Shown: positions 6,579 through 13,883 of the stretch, piece after piece
Layout: each line of letters starts with the position of its first letter
How positions within the stretch are numbered: position 1 is the first letter of the stretch
Assembly: GCA_028866355.1 (NCBI GenBank)
Contig: JAGWIH010000024.1
Span: 1 to 14,665, forward strand
DNA length: 14,665 nt
Origin: Alphaproteobacteria bacterium
GTDB taxonomy: Bacteria > Pseudomonadota > Alphaproteobacteria > ATCC43930 > CGMCC-115725
Direction of reading: 5' to 3'
Position numbers and translations under genes: made by a program
The notes under the pieces: generated by a model
The model's input: the letters and a program-made list of their open reading frames with translations, nothing else
What the model was told of the DNA's origin: nothing
Database searches by the model: none

Positions 6579-8954
6579 CTAGGCCTTTCCGAGCGCCTCC
6601 AAGACGCGCCGCGGCGAGATCGGTTGCGCCGTGACGCGCACCTTGAAGGGCGTCAGCGCGTCGTTGACCGCGTTGAGAATGGCGCCGGGTGCACCGCCGG
6701 TACCGGCCTCGCCGGCACCCTTGGCACCGAGCGCGGATTCGGCTGTCGGCGTCTCGACATGCGCGACCTCGATGTCGGGCATCTCGCCGGCCATCGGCAC
6801 CAAATAATCGGCCAACGTGCCGTTCAGCAGCTGGCCGCGATCGTCGTAGATGCACTCTTCGAACAACGCGCCGCCGATGCCCTGCACGACGCCGCCGCGG
6901 ATTTGTTCCTCCACGAGCAGTGGATTCACCACCCGGCCGCAATCCTCGACCACCCAGTGCTTCAGCAGCTTCACGAAACCAGTCTCGACGTCGAGCTCGA
7001 GATAAGACGCCTGCACGCCGTTGGTGAAGGCGAAGGGATATTCGCGCGGCATGTAGTGGCGCGTCGCCACCAACTCGGGCTGAACGCCGGGCGGCAGCGT
7101 GTCGCCGCGGAAATAGGCGGCGCGGCCGACCTCGTCGAGACCGATGCGGCGATTGCCGCCGTCGTGGTCGATGACCCAGCCGCCGGCGAGGTCGAGCGCG
7201 GCGGGATCGGCCTGCAGCATCGCGCCGGCAAGCGTCAGGATATTCGCCTTGAGCGCGCGTGCGCCTTGCAGTGCGGCTTCGCCGCCAATACCGCAGCCGC
7301 GCGACGCCCAGGTGCCGCCGCCATAGGGCGTGCGTTCGGTATCGCCGGTGACGACCCGCACTTGGTCGAGCGCCACGCCCAGCGTGGAGGCGACGATCTG
7401 CGCCACCATGGTCTCGGTGCCCTGGCCCTGTTCGGTGACGCCCGTTGCGCAGGTCACGCTGCCGCCCGGATCAAGCCGGATGGTGCAGCCGTCCTGGGAC
7501 GAGATCGGGGCACCGCCGACGCCGTAAAACGCCGGACCGGGATTGGTAAGCTCGACAAAACAGGCAATGCCGATGCCGCGATGGACGCCACGCGGCCGCA
7601 ACGCCGCCTGCTCGCGGCGCAAGCCCTCGTAATCGATCAGCGTAAGTAGCTTCGCCAACGACGCCTGTTGCGACAGCTTCTCGAACTTGAGGCCGGATGC
7701 CGTCGTCCACGGATAGGCATCGTCGGGGATGAGGTTGCGGCGGCGCAGTTCGACGGGATCGAGACCGAGCGCGCCAGCCGCGCGGTCGACCAGCGCCTCG
7801 GTCACCGCCGTCGCGATCGGGTGGCCGACGGCGCGATATTGCGTTGTCGGCGGCTTGGTCTGGAAGGCGACGCGCAGCTGCGCGCGATAATTGCGGCAGC
7901 GGTACCAGGAGCCCGTCAGGCCAACTACCTGATTGCCTTCGACGACGCTGGTGCGCGGATATGTGGAATAAGGGCCGATGCCGGTGAGGTCGTCGATCGC
8001 CAACGCCGCGATGGTGCCGTCCTTGCTTAAAGCCATGCGTGCCTTGATCCGGTGCTCGCGCGCGTGAATGTCGGAGACGAAAGATTCGAGGCGATCGGCG
8101 ATGAACTTGACCGGACGGCCCAACATCACGGCGATCGCCACCGTCGTCATCTCGTCGGGATAGACATGGATCTTCACGCCGTAGGAGCCGCCGACGTCGT
8201 TGCAGATGACGCGCACCGCGCTTTCCGGCAGGCGGAAATGGCGCGCGAAAATCTCCTTCATCATGTGCGGCGCCTGGCTCGAATAGTGCACGGTCAGGCT
8301 GCCGGCCGCCGGGTCGAAGTCGGCGACGATCGAGCGGGGCTCGAGGCAGACGCCGGTGTGACGGGCGAAGCTGTACGACTCCTCGACCACGCAATCGGCG
8401 GCCGCAAACGCCGCGTCGACCGTGCCGGCATCGATGGTGCGAGCGAAGCATAGGTTGTCGCCGAGCTCGGCGTGCAGCGGCGTGGCACCCGGTTCGAGCA
8501 CCGCCTGCATGTCGGTGAGCGGCGGCAACTCCTCCCAGACGATGTCGATGAGCGCCACCGCGTCCTCGGCCAGCGCGCGGCTTTCGGCAACAACGGCGAC
8601 GACAGGCTCGCCTTGCCAAGTGGCTCGCTCTCTCACCAAAGGATGTTGCGGCGCCGACTTCATGCCTTTGAAGTGGGTCAGCGTGCCGACCCACGGTTCG
8701 TACCGGCCGGCGAGATCCTTAGCCGTCACGACGCGAACGACACCCGGCGCCCGTGCGGCGGCGGTGACATCGAGCGACACGAGCCGGGCGTGCGCATAGG
8801 GACACCGCAGGAACGCGGCATGCGCCAACCGCGGCAGGCGTATGTCGTCGACATAGCGACCGCGTCCGGCGAGCAGCCGCTTCGCATTGGGCCGCGGCAC
8901 GCTTCTGCCGATATAGCTGACAGGTCGGTCGACGGATGACAGCGGCCCGGTCAT
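6579..8954 (-). CDS. molybdopterin-binding large subunit of a xanthine/CO dehydrogenase-type hydroxylase
   Basis: Catalytic subunit of 791 residues, the normal length for CoxL-like subunits. It has the N-terminal a/b-hammerhead domain (KRLLAGRGRYVDDI near 26-38) and a long molybdenum-cofactor domain. Visible cofactor motifs are GGSYGVK at 255-261, YRAVGHP at 373-379, GQGTET at 510-515 and GAKGAGEAGTGG at 743-754, where Glu749 is the likely catalytic base. The active-site loop is YRAVGHP, neither the AYRCSFR of true CO dehydrogenase nor the usual AYRGAGR, so CO is not the substrate; a hydroxylated N-heterocycle or aldehyde is more likely. The ATG at 8952-8954 overlaps the 2Fe-2S subunit stop as ATGA. 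Water-derived oxygen is inserted and electrons pass to 2Fe-2S and FAD in the other two subunits. Maturation genes are not in the window. Confidence 0.95.
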   Translation of the reverse strand: MTGPLSSVDRPVSYIGRSVPRPNAKRLLAGRGRYVDDIRLPRLAHAAFLRCPYAHARLVSLDVTAAARAPGVVRVVTAKDLAGRYEPWVGTLTHFKGMKSAPQHPLVRERATWQGEPVVAVVAESRALAEDAVALIDIVWEELPPLTDMQAVLEPGATPLHAELGDNLCFARTIDAGTVDAAFAAADCVVEESYSFARHTGVCLEPRSIVADFDPAAGSLTVHYSSQAPHMMKEIFARHFRLPESAVRVICNDVGGSYGVKIHVYPDEMTTVAIAVMLGRPVKFIADRLESFVSDIHAREHRIKARMALSKDGTIAALAIDDLTGIGPYSTYPRTSVVEGNQVVGLTGSWYRCRNYRAQLRVAFQTKPPTTQYRAVGHPIATAVTEALVDRAAGALGLDPVELRRRNLIPDDAYPWTTASGLKFEKLSQQASLAKLLTLIDYEGLRREQAALRPRGVHRGIGIACFVELTNPGPAFYGVGGAPISSQDGCTIRLDPGGSVTCATGVTEQGQGTETMVAQIVASTLGVALDQVRVVTGDTERTPYGGGTWASRGCGIGGEAALQGARALKANILTLAGAMLQADPAALDLAGGWVIDHDGGNRRIGLDEVGRAAYFRGDTLPPGVQPELVATRHYMPREYPFAFTNGVQASYLELDVETGFVKLLKHWVVEDCGRVVNPLLVEEQIRGGVVQGIGGALFEECIYDDRGQLLNGTLADYLVPMAGEMPDIEVAHVETPTAESALGAKGAGEAGTGGAPGAILNAVNDALTPFKVRVTAQPISPRRVLEALGKA

Positions 8955-9433
8955 GGCCGCTTGGCGCGCTCGCGGGCGGCGTCGGCGACAGCGTCGACGA
9001 TCGCGTGATAGCCGGTGCACCGGCAATAATTCGCGGACAACGCGGTGCGGATGGTTTCGCGGCTCGGATCGGGATCGCGCCGCAGCAGCGCGTCCGCCGT
9101 GAGCAACATGGCGGACGTGCAATAGCCGCATTGCACCGCGTTGCGGACATGGAACGCCGCTTGCAATTCAGCGAGCGCGCCGGAGTCCGTCAGCCCTTCG
9201 ATTGTCTCGACGGTGGCGCCGTCGAGTTGGACGGCGAAGATTAGACAGCCGCGGACGATCTCGCCGTCGACGCGCACGGTGCAGGCGCCGCACGCGCCGT
9301 GCTCACAGGACCAGTGGGTGCCGTTCAGGCCGAGTTCGTCGCGGAGAAAATCGACCAGATTGAGCCGGGGCTGCACGTCGCGTTCGACCGTCGCGCCATT
9401 GACGGTGAGGCGGATCGGGACGCTGTCGCTCAT
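8951..9433 (-). CDS. 2Fe-2S small subunit of the molybdenum hydroxylase
   Basis: Electron-transfer subunit of 160 residues. The N-terminal plant-type ferredoxin domain has Cys43, Cys48, Cys51 (SCEHGACGAC) and Cys63; the C-terminal helical domain holds the second cluster with Cys102, Cys105 (QCGYC) and Cys137, Cys139 (NYCRCTGY). All eight cluster ligands are present and length is standard for CoxS-like subunits. The ATG at 9431-9433 overlaps the FAD-subunit stop as ATGA; the open frame extending upstream lies inside that gene and is not used. It passes electrons from the molybdenum centre to FAD. The order FAD, 2Fe-2S, Mo subunit is the classic coxM-coxS-coxL arrangement. Confidence 0.97.
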   Translation of the reverse strand: MSDSVPIRLTVNGATVERDVQPRLNLVDFLRDELGLNGTHWSCEHGACGACTVRVDGEIVRGCLIFAVQLDGATVETIEGLTDSGALAELQAAFHVRNAVQCGYCTSAMLLTADALLRRDPDPSRETIRTALSANYCRCTGYHAIVDAVADAARERAKRP

Positions 9434-10269
9434 GCGGCACGCACCATCACGGCGGCGCAGGCGCGGCGCAGCAAGGCGCCCGCCAGGTGGCGCTTCATCG
9501 CCGCGCCGGCGTTGAAATCGGCGACCGGGGTCAAATCTCGATCGAGTGCCGCGATCGCGGCTTCGACCGACGTCGCCAGTGCCGCCGACGCCGCCTTGGC
9601 TTCGATCGCGCGAATGTCGGTGCCGAAAAAGACAAGCCGCGCCTCGGTGACCCGGCCCTGCTGCACCGTTGCCCAGCCGGCCAAGCCGGCCATGGCATAG
9701 TCGCCATGGCGGCGCGCCAATTCGAGAAAAAGCGTTTCGCCGCGTTGCGCGGGAATTTCGGCCGCGACCAAGATTTCGTCGCGTGCCAGCGCGGTCTCGT
9801 AAACGCCTTTGAAGAAATCGCGCGCCGGGACACGGCGAAGCCCGCGCGGACCGGCGATTTCGAGCTGGGCCTCGAGCGCCACGGCGCACGCCGGCAATTC
9901 GGCTGCCGGATCCGCCTGCGCCAAACTGCCGCCGAAAGTGCCGCGGTTACGGATCGCCGCGTGCGCGATGAAGGGTACCGCCGCCGTCAGCAACGGCGCA
10001 CGGCGGGCAACGATATCCGAAGCGCCGAGCACGGCTTGGCGGGTCAACGCACCGACGCGGATGCCCGTGCGGGTCTCGCTGATGCCGCTCAGCTCGCCCA
10101 ATCCGTTGATGTCGATGAGCAGCTTCGGTTCCAGCAGCCGCATGTTGAGCGCGGGCACGAGGCTTTGGCCGCCGGCCAGCAGCCGCGCGCTTTCGCCGCC
10201 TTCGGCCAGCAGCTTGAGCGCCGCGGCGAGCGTGCGCGGCCGGGCGTAACGGAACGGCGGCGCTTTCAA
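9430..10269 (-). CDS. FAD-binding medium subunit of the molybdenum hydroxylase
   Basis: Protein of 279 residues with the FAD-binding motifs of the CoxM family: AGGQSLVPALNMR at 32-44 and RNRGTFGGSLAQADPAAELP at 107-126. It takes electrons from the 2Fe-2S subunit and hands them to an unknown acceptor. It is the first gene of the leftward run. The start must be the TTG at 10267-10269 or later, because a TGA lies immediately upstream in frame; GGGGAGG ends 4 bp before the TTG, and the product then begins MKAPPFRYARP, which is what the family looks like. A possible promoter lies about 50-70 bp upstream in the divergent gap shared with the TetR gene. Confidence 0.95.
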   Translation of the reverse strand: MKAPPFRYARPRTLAAALKLLAEGGESARLLAGGQSLVPALNMRLLEPKLLIDINGLGELSGISETRTGIRVGALTRQAVLGASDIVARRAPLLTAAVPFIAHAAIRNRGTFGGSLAQADPAAELPACAVALEAQLEIAGPRGLRRVPARDFFKGVYETALARDEILVAAEIPAQRGETLFLELARRHGDYAMAGLAGWATVQQGRVTEARLVFFGTDIRAIEAKAASAALATSVEAAIAALDRDLTPVADFNAGAAMKRHLAGALLRRACAAVMVRAA

Positions 10270-10312
10270 TCAACCTCCCCGCGCCGGTTGCCTGTTCGTC
10301 CGGCTTGCTTCA

Positions 10313-10341
10313 AGAATGGTCGCGGTAAAAGACGCCGTCAA
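10313..10341 (-). promoter_or_regulatory. possible sigma70-type promoter of the leftward hydroxylase genes
   Basis: On the minus strand TTGACG (10341-10336, five of six consensus bases) is followed after 17 bp by CATTCT (10318-10313, three of six). A transcript starting about 7 bp further would have a leader of roughly 37 bases before the TTG of the FAD subunit. Its place in the gap divergent from the TetR gene is right for a regulated promoter. The -10 match is poor, so this is a suggestion only. Confidence 0.3.
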
Positions 10342-10374
10342 CCAAGCCCTGAGATTCTGTGGGCGGGCGGCGTC
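10331..10374. promoter_or_regulatory. spaced inverted repeat in the divergent gap, possible operator
   Basis: GACGCCG at 10331-10337 and CGGCGTC at 10368-10374 are perfect inverted 7-mers separated by 30 bp. They lie between the divergent starts of the hydroxylase genes and the TetR gene, the left arm touching the proposed -35 element. TetR proteins normally bind shorter-spaced palindromes, so the arms could be half-sites of two operators or chance in GC-rich DNA. No compact palindrome of 14 bp or more was found in the gap. Confidence 0.25.
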
Positions 10375-10388
10375 AGGGCAGGGAGGCA

Positions 10389-11078
10389 ATGGCGCGCAAA
10401 CCGGCGCGACGCACGAAGGCGCGGTCGCCAGGCAGCAGACGACGACGGCTTGCGCCCGATGAGCGCGAGCGTTTGATCGCCCAAGCGGCGGTGCATTTCT
10501 TTGCCGAGCAGGGATTCGAAGGCCAGACGCGCGAGCTGGCGCGCCGGCTCGGCATCGCCCAGCCGCTCCTCTACCGCTATTTTCCGAGCAAGCACGCGCT
10601 GATCGAGCGCGTTTATCGCGAAGTCTTCGTCGATCCTTGGCGCGAAGAGTGGTTCGTTGCGCTGGCCGACCGCCGCCGGCCGCTCAAGGAACGGCTGATC
10701 TATTTCTATCGCGAATACGCCCGCACCGCCGTCGGCTACGAGCGGGTGCGGCTGTTCATCCTCGCCGGGTTGAAAGGCGGCCTCGATCTCAATGCGCGCT
10801 TTTTCAAGATGCTGCGCGAACAGGTCTTCGTCGCGGTGGTGCGCGAGGTGCGCGAAGCCAACGGCCTGCCACCGCTCGACCGCGTGCCCATGAGCGACAT
10901 CGAAGCCGAGCTCGTCTGGATGCTGCATTCGGCGATTTTCTATATCGGCGTTCGGCGTTGGATTTACGGTTTGCAAGTGCCGGAAAACATCGATCCGGTG
11001 ATCGAAGCGATGGTCGTGACCTTCCTCGATGGCATTCCGAAGGAAATCGCGGCGCTGACCGGAGCTCGACGCGCGTGA
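10389..11078 (+). CDS. TetR-family transcriptional regulator
   Basis: Regulator of 229 residues. After a basic tail (MARKPARRTKARS...) comes the TetR_N helix-turn-helix at about 27-75, with ERLIAQAAVHFFAEQGFEG, ARRLGIAQPLLYRYFPSKHAL and the usual recognition-helix ending YRYFPSK. The C-terminal ligand/dimer domain is not assignable to a subfamily. The ATG at 10389 directly follows GGGAGG with only 2 bp between, which is tight; a GTG at 10359 with a weaker site is an alternative that adds 10 residues. It faces the hydroxylase/LLM/importer genes across a 119-bp gap and is coupled by a GTGA overlap to the flavin monooxygenase downstream. Repression of one or both directions with relief by the substrate is the natural hypothesis. 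Confidence 0.92.
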   Translation: MARKPARRTKARSPGSRRRRLAPDERERLIAQAAVHFFAEQGFEGQTRELARRLGIAQPLLYRYFPSKHALIERVYREVFVDPWREEWFVALADRRRPLKERLIYFYREYARTAVGYERVRLFILAGLKGGLDLNARFFKMLREQVFVAVVREVREANGLPPLDRVPMSDIEAELVWMLHSAIFYIGVRRWIYGLQVPENIDPVIEAMVVTFLDGIPKEIAALTGARRA

Positions 11079-12256
11079 GCGCGGTTCCCGATCTTGCCGA
11101 AATGAAGCGCCGTGCCGAAGCGCTGCTGCCGCGATTGCGCGAGCGCGCGGTCGAGACCGAGACGCTACGCCGCATTCCCGACGCCACCCTCGCCGACCTG
11201 CACGCCGCCGGTCTTTTCCGCATGCTGCAACCGCGACGCGTCGGCGGAAGCGAAGCGCATTACCGCGCACTGGTCGACATCGGCGCCATCGTCGGCCGCG
11301 CCTGTGGCTCGACCGCCTGGGTGCTGACCAACCTCGCCAGTCACCATTGGATGCTCGGCATGTGGCCGCAACCGGCGCAAGACGAAATCTGGGGTGGCGA
11401 CGGACCCGATGTGCTGATCGGCTCGGCCTTCGCGTTCCCCGCCGGCCGGGCGTCACGGGTCGCCGGCGGCTGGCGGCTCAAGGGCCGTTGGCCGTTCTCG
11501 AGCGGCATCGATCCGTCGCGCTGGACCATGATCGGCGCTCTGGTCGAAGAGAACGGCGCGGCCGCCGAGCCGCGTGTCTTTGTCGTGCCGCGCGGCGACT
11601 ACACCATCATCGACAACTGGCACGCCGCCGGCCTCGCCGGCACCGGCAGCAAGGATGTGGCGATCACCGACGCGTTCGTTCCAGACCATCGCAGCGTCAC
11701 GGTCGGCGCGATTGCCGGCGGGCCGAGTCCGGGTAGCGCGATCAATCCCGGCGCGCTCTATCGCTTGCCGACCTTCAGCGTGTTTCCGTTCATCTTATCA
11801 GGCGTCGCGCTGGGCATTGCCCAGGGCGCGGTCGCGGAATTCGCCAATTCGATGCGCGCCCGCGCCGCCACATATACCGGCAAACGCGTCGCCGAACTCG
11901 CGACCTTGCAACTGCGCCTGGCCGAAGCTGCGGCGCTGACCGATGCCGCCGAGAAGACGATGCTTGGGGACTGCGCCGAGGCGACCACGCTCGCCGAGGC
12001 GGCCGCCGATTTCCCGGCCGAGGCGCGGGCGCGCTGGCGGCGTGACGGCGCCTATGCGACGCGGATGTGCGTCGAGGCGGTCGACTTGGTGTTCACCGGC
12101 GCCGGCGGTAATGCACTCTATTTGACCCACCCGCTGCAACGTGCGTGGCGCGACGTTCACGCCGCCGGCGCGCATGTGGTGGTCAATTGGGATGCAGCCG
12201 GCACGCTCTATGGCCGCGTCGCCTTGGGTCTGCCGGCCGACGTGCCCGCGCTCTGA
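11075..12256 (+). CDS. flavin-dependent monooxygenase, acyl-CoA dehydrogenase fold (HsaA/HpaH-like)
   Basis: Protein of 393 residues with the three-part acyl-CoA dehydrogenase fold used by two-component (group D) flavin monooxygenases such as HsaA, p-hydroxyphenylacetate hydroxylase C2 and DszC. Typical blocks are RACGSTAWVLTNLASHHWML at 75-94, the flavin loop GRWPFSSGID at 137-146, GLAGTGSKDV at 186-195 and the C-terminal RAWRDVHAAGAHVVVNWD at 356-373, where His367 aligns with a conserved active-site His region. The catalytic Glu of true acyl-CoA dehydrogenases is not evident. The GTG at 11075 overlaps the TetR stop (GTGA); an internal ATG nine codons later is possible. Such enzymes hydroxylate phenols or related rings with FMNH2 or FADH2 from a partner reductase, which is not found here. 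Confidence 0.9.
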   Translation: MSAVPDLAEMKRRAEALLPRLRERAVETETLRRIPDATLADLHAAGLFRMLQPRRVGGSEAHYRALVDIGAIVGRACGSTAWVLTNLASHHWMLGMWPQPAQDEIWGGDGPDVLIGSAFAFPAGRASRVAGGWRLKGRWPFSSGIDPSRWTMIGALVEENGAAAEPRVFVVPRGDYTIIDNWHAAGLAGTGSKDVAITDAFVPDHRSVTVGAIAGGPSPGSAINPGALYRLPTFSVFPFILSGVALGIAQGAVAEFANSMRARAATYTGKRVAELATLQLRLAEAAALTDAAEKTMLGDCAEATTLAEAAADFPAEARARWRRDGAYATRMCVEAVDLVFTGAGGNALYLTHPLQRAWRDVHAAGAHVVVNWDAAGTLYGRVALGLPADVPAL

Positions 12257-12479
12257 ACCGGCGCGGACGCAAAAAAAGTCGGTTTATTTTCGTCAGGTTT
12301 AATACGGCGCGAAGCGGCGCGAAATTATCGGCCGTTGCCGCGGCGAAAATATCGTAAGCGCCGATTCATCATGATCAATACCACGCATTTTCGGCGATGT
12401 TTATTTTAGCTTGAGACATATCCGCTACGTTCTCACTCGCCGCAACGCAATGCGGCAGCAGCAAGAAGGGAACGTTCGA
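12257..12479 (+). other. leader region before the PEP-CTERM gene
   Basis: This 223-bp gap is clearly richer in A/T than its surroundings, especially 12270-12300 and 12340-12420, and should hold the promoter of the PEP-CTERM gene. I found no convincing sigma70 pair and no TGGCAC-N5-TTGC sigma54 element. A direct repeat of GGCGCGAA (12306-12313, 12316-12323) is the only repeat noted. No terminator for the upstream monooxygenase gene is apparent. Confidence 0.4.
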
Positions 12480-12668
12480 ATGTCTGTCCGCTTGTCCACC
12501 GCCGCGCGCGTTGCACTTACCACCGCCGGATTGGTTCTCGTCGCCGCGCCGGCTTTCGCCGGCTTCTCGGGTTCAGCGCCGTGTCCGGTGCCGGAACCGT
12601 CGACCTTGGCGTTGCTCGGTATTGCCATTCCGGGCGCCGCGGCCTGGATCAAGCGCAAGCTGTCCTAG
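12480..12668 (+). CDS. very small PEP-CTERM sorting-signal protein
   Basis: Protein of 62 residues made almost only of targeting signals. Residues 1-27 are a Sec signal peptide (basic start, hydrophobic core, APAFA before the predicted cut). Residues 39-62 are a PEP-CTERM tripartite tail: VPEPST, a hydrophobic helix LALLGIAIPGAAAWI and a basic end KRKLS. Only about a dozen residues (GFSGSAPCP...) lie between them, with one Cys. PEP-CTERM tails are recognised by an exosortase (EpsH-type) in EPS-producing bacteria; no exosortase is in the window. The ATG at 12480 has AAGGGA about 8 bp upstream; a TTG 23 codons earlier would put a basic extension before the signal peptide and is rejected. It is flanked by a 223-bp leader with a lower GC content and a strong terminator, so it is probably a single-gene unit. 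Confidence 0.78.
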   Translation: MSVRLSTAARVALTTAGLVLVAAPAFAGFSGSAPCPVPEPSTLALLGIAIPGAAAWIKRKLS

Positions 12669-12683
12669 CCGGCGCTGCCGGCT
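12667..12683 (+). repeat. short hairpin at the stop codon of the PEP-CTERM gene
   Basis: AGCCGGC (12667-12673) and GCCGGCT (12677-12683) form a perfect 7-bp stem with a 3-base loop that overlaps the TAG stop. No T run follows; the true terminator is about 40 bp downstream. It may protect the 3' end of the message or be incidental. Confidence 0.4.
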
Positions 12684-12719
12684 CGATCTTCCGATTCTTC
12701 TTCAGGTTCTCGGGACAGG

Positions 12720-12751
12720 CGGCCCCCATGTCGGGGGCCGTCACTTTTTTT
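12720..12751 (+). terminator. intrinsic terminator after the PEP-CTERM gene
   Basis: A perfect 8-bp GC-rich stem (CGGCCCCC at 12720-12727, GGGGGCCG at 12733-12740) with a 5-base loop is followed, after TCAC, by seven T (12745-12751). It ends rightward transcription from the PEP-CTERM gene. It lies 7 bp beyond the stop of the convergent dehydrogenase gene, where the stem could also slow leftward transcription, though that direction lacks a T run. Confidence 0.88.
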
Positions 12752-12757
12752 GCGGGC

Positions 12758-13693
12758 TCAGCTCAGTCCGTCGCCGACCTTGACGTTTTCCGGCTTGATG
12801 TCGAGGCCGGAATTCTTCGCCTGCTGCAGCAGCAGCGTCGCGAAATCCTGATCCTTGAATCCCAGGCCGATCAGATTCTGCACCAACTCGCGCGTCGCGG
12901 CCGTCACCGGCATCGGCACATCGGCCTTGCGCGCCGCGGCCAGGCCGAGGTCGAGATCCTTGCGCAGCAGCACCGGCGTGAAGGTCGGCGTCATGTCGAG
13001 ATTGACCAGCGCCGGCGTCTTGTAGGTGCTGAAGATCGAGCCCATCACGCTCTTGTTGATGAAATCGAGGAACGCGTGGCGTTTGACGCCGCATTTCTCG
13101 GCCAGGACGGTGACCTCGACCAGATTCTGAATCACCGCGCCGAGAAAAACGTTGTGGCAGATCTTGACGATGCGCGCGAGCTCGCCTTCGCCGACATAAG
13201 ACGCGCCGCGGCCCATCATTTCGAGATAAGGCAGCGCCGTGTCGTAGGCGGCCTTCGGACCCGAGGCGACGATGGTGAGCTTGCCCGCCTTCACCACCTT
13301 GCCATTGCCGGAGACCGGCGCCGCCAGCATCTGTGTGCCGCGCTTTAACGCGGCGGCGCGAACTTCGGCCGAGGCTTCTTCCGAAACCGTCGAGCAATCG
13401 ACCAGGATCTTCGGAGCCTTGCCGCCATTGGCGAGCACGCCGTCCTTGCCCATGGTCACGGCCTTCAGATCGTCCGAGGCCGATACCATCGTGAAGACGA
13501 TATCGCATGCGGCGAGGTCGGCCGGCCGGTCGACGAGCTTGGCGCCCGACTTGGTCAGCGGCTCGGCCTTGCCGCGGGTGCGGTTATAGGCGGTGACGTT
13601 GCAGCCGTTCTTGGCCAGCCGCTCGGCCATCGGAAATCCCATGCGACCGGTGCCGATCCAGCCGATGGTGTGAACGTTGGAGCCGCTCGCCAT
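12758..13693 (-). CDS. NAD(P)-dependent beta-hydroxyacid dehydrogenase (3-hydroxyisobutyrate dehydrogenase family)
   Basis: Protein of 311 residues. The N-terminal Rossmann domain has GWIGTGRMGFPMAERL at 11-26 and NRT at 37-39 (Arg38 suggests NADP rather than NAD). Family substrate motifs are DCSTVS at 99-104 and APVSGN at 125-130, and the catalytic Lys177 with Asn181 is seen in KICHN. The usual VSGG is VSGN here, a small change at the substrate carboxylate loop. Relatives oxidise 3-hydroxyisobutyrate, tartronate semialdehyde, or reduce succinic semialdehyde-type compounds; which one cannot be told. The ATG at 13691-13693 has GAGG 7 bp upstream. It is convergent with the PEP-CTERM gene and divergent from the cupredoxin locus, so it seems to stand alone. 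Confidence 0.93.
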   Translation of the reverse strand: MASGSNVHTIGWIGTGRMGFPMAERLAKNGCNVTAYNRTRGKAEPLTKSGAKLVDRPADLAACDIVFTMVSASDDLKAVTMGKDGVLANGGKAPKILVDCSTVSEEASAEVRAAALKRGTQMLAAPVSGNGKVVKAGKLTIVASGPKAAYDTALPYLEMMGRGASYVGEGELARIVKICHNVFLGAVIQNLVEVTVLAEKCGVKRHAFLDFINKSVMGSIFSTYKTPALVNLDMTPTFTPVLLRKDLDLGLAAARKADVPMPVTAATRELVQNLIGLGFKDQDFATLLLQQAKNSGLDIKPENVKVGDGLS

Positions 13694-13857
13694 GCCGTGC
13701 CTCGCGTTGTCGCGCCGAGATTTAGGAAGCGCTGACCTCTAAGCCATTTGCTCCGGCGAGGCAATCCGCCGCCCCGAATGCCGACTATGCGCACGGCCGC
13801 GGCGATGGCATCGCGAGCAGCGAATCGGCACCTGCGACATTGCGCCCAAAGACAGTA

Positions 13858-13883
13858 CTTGCAATTGCAAGTCATTCGCATTA
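13858..13883 (+). promoter_or_regulatory. Fur-like operator ahead of the cupredoxin gene
   Basis: A perfect 14-bp palindrome CTTGCAATTGCAAG (13858-13871) overlaps a second element TGCAAGTCATTCGCA (13866-13880), which has the TGC-N9-GCA form resembling alphaproteobacterial Fur sites. The composite ends 11-14 bp before the ATG of a gene whose family takes part in iron uptake. Together these suggest iron-dependent repression. Mur, a manganese-sensing Fur relative, is an alternative. No clear -10 box or ribosome site is seen here. Confidence 0.6.

Noticed and set aside
6567..7649. Plus-strand open frame opposite the molybdenum hydroxylase large subunit
   Set aside because: Antisense shadow; the minus strand carries all cofactor motifs in one continuous frame.
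6579..8954. Reading the Mo hydroxylase as an aerobic CO dehydrogenase
   Set aside because: The diagnostic AYRCSFR loop of CO dehydrogenase is replaced by YRAVGHP, so only the broader family is supported.
10338..11456. Minus-strand open frame (372 codons) opposite the TetR gene and the start of the monooxygenase gene
   Set aside because: The plus strand encodes a clear TetR helix-turn-helix and monooxygenase motifs; the minus frame shows none.
12306..12323. Two GGCGCGAA copies as a possible regulatory or mobile-element repeat
   Set aside because: Only two 8-bp copies, in a GC-rich genome where such words recur by chance; no further copies nearby.
12257..12479. Sigma54 promoter of the type found before some PEP-CTERM genes
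   Set aside because: No TGGCAC-N5-TTGC or close variant with the right GG-to-GC spacing was found in the gap.
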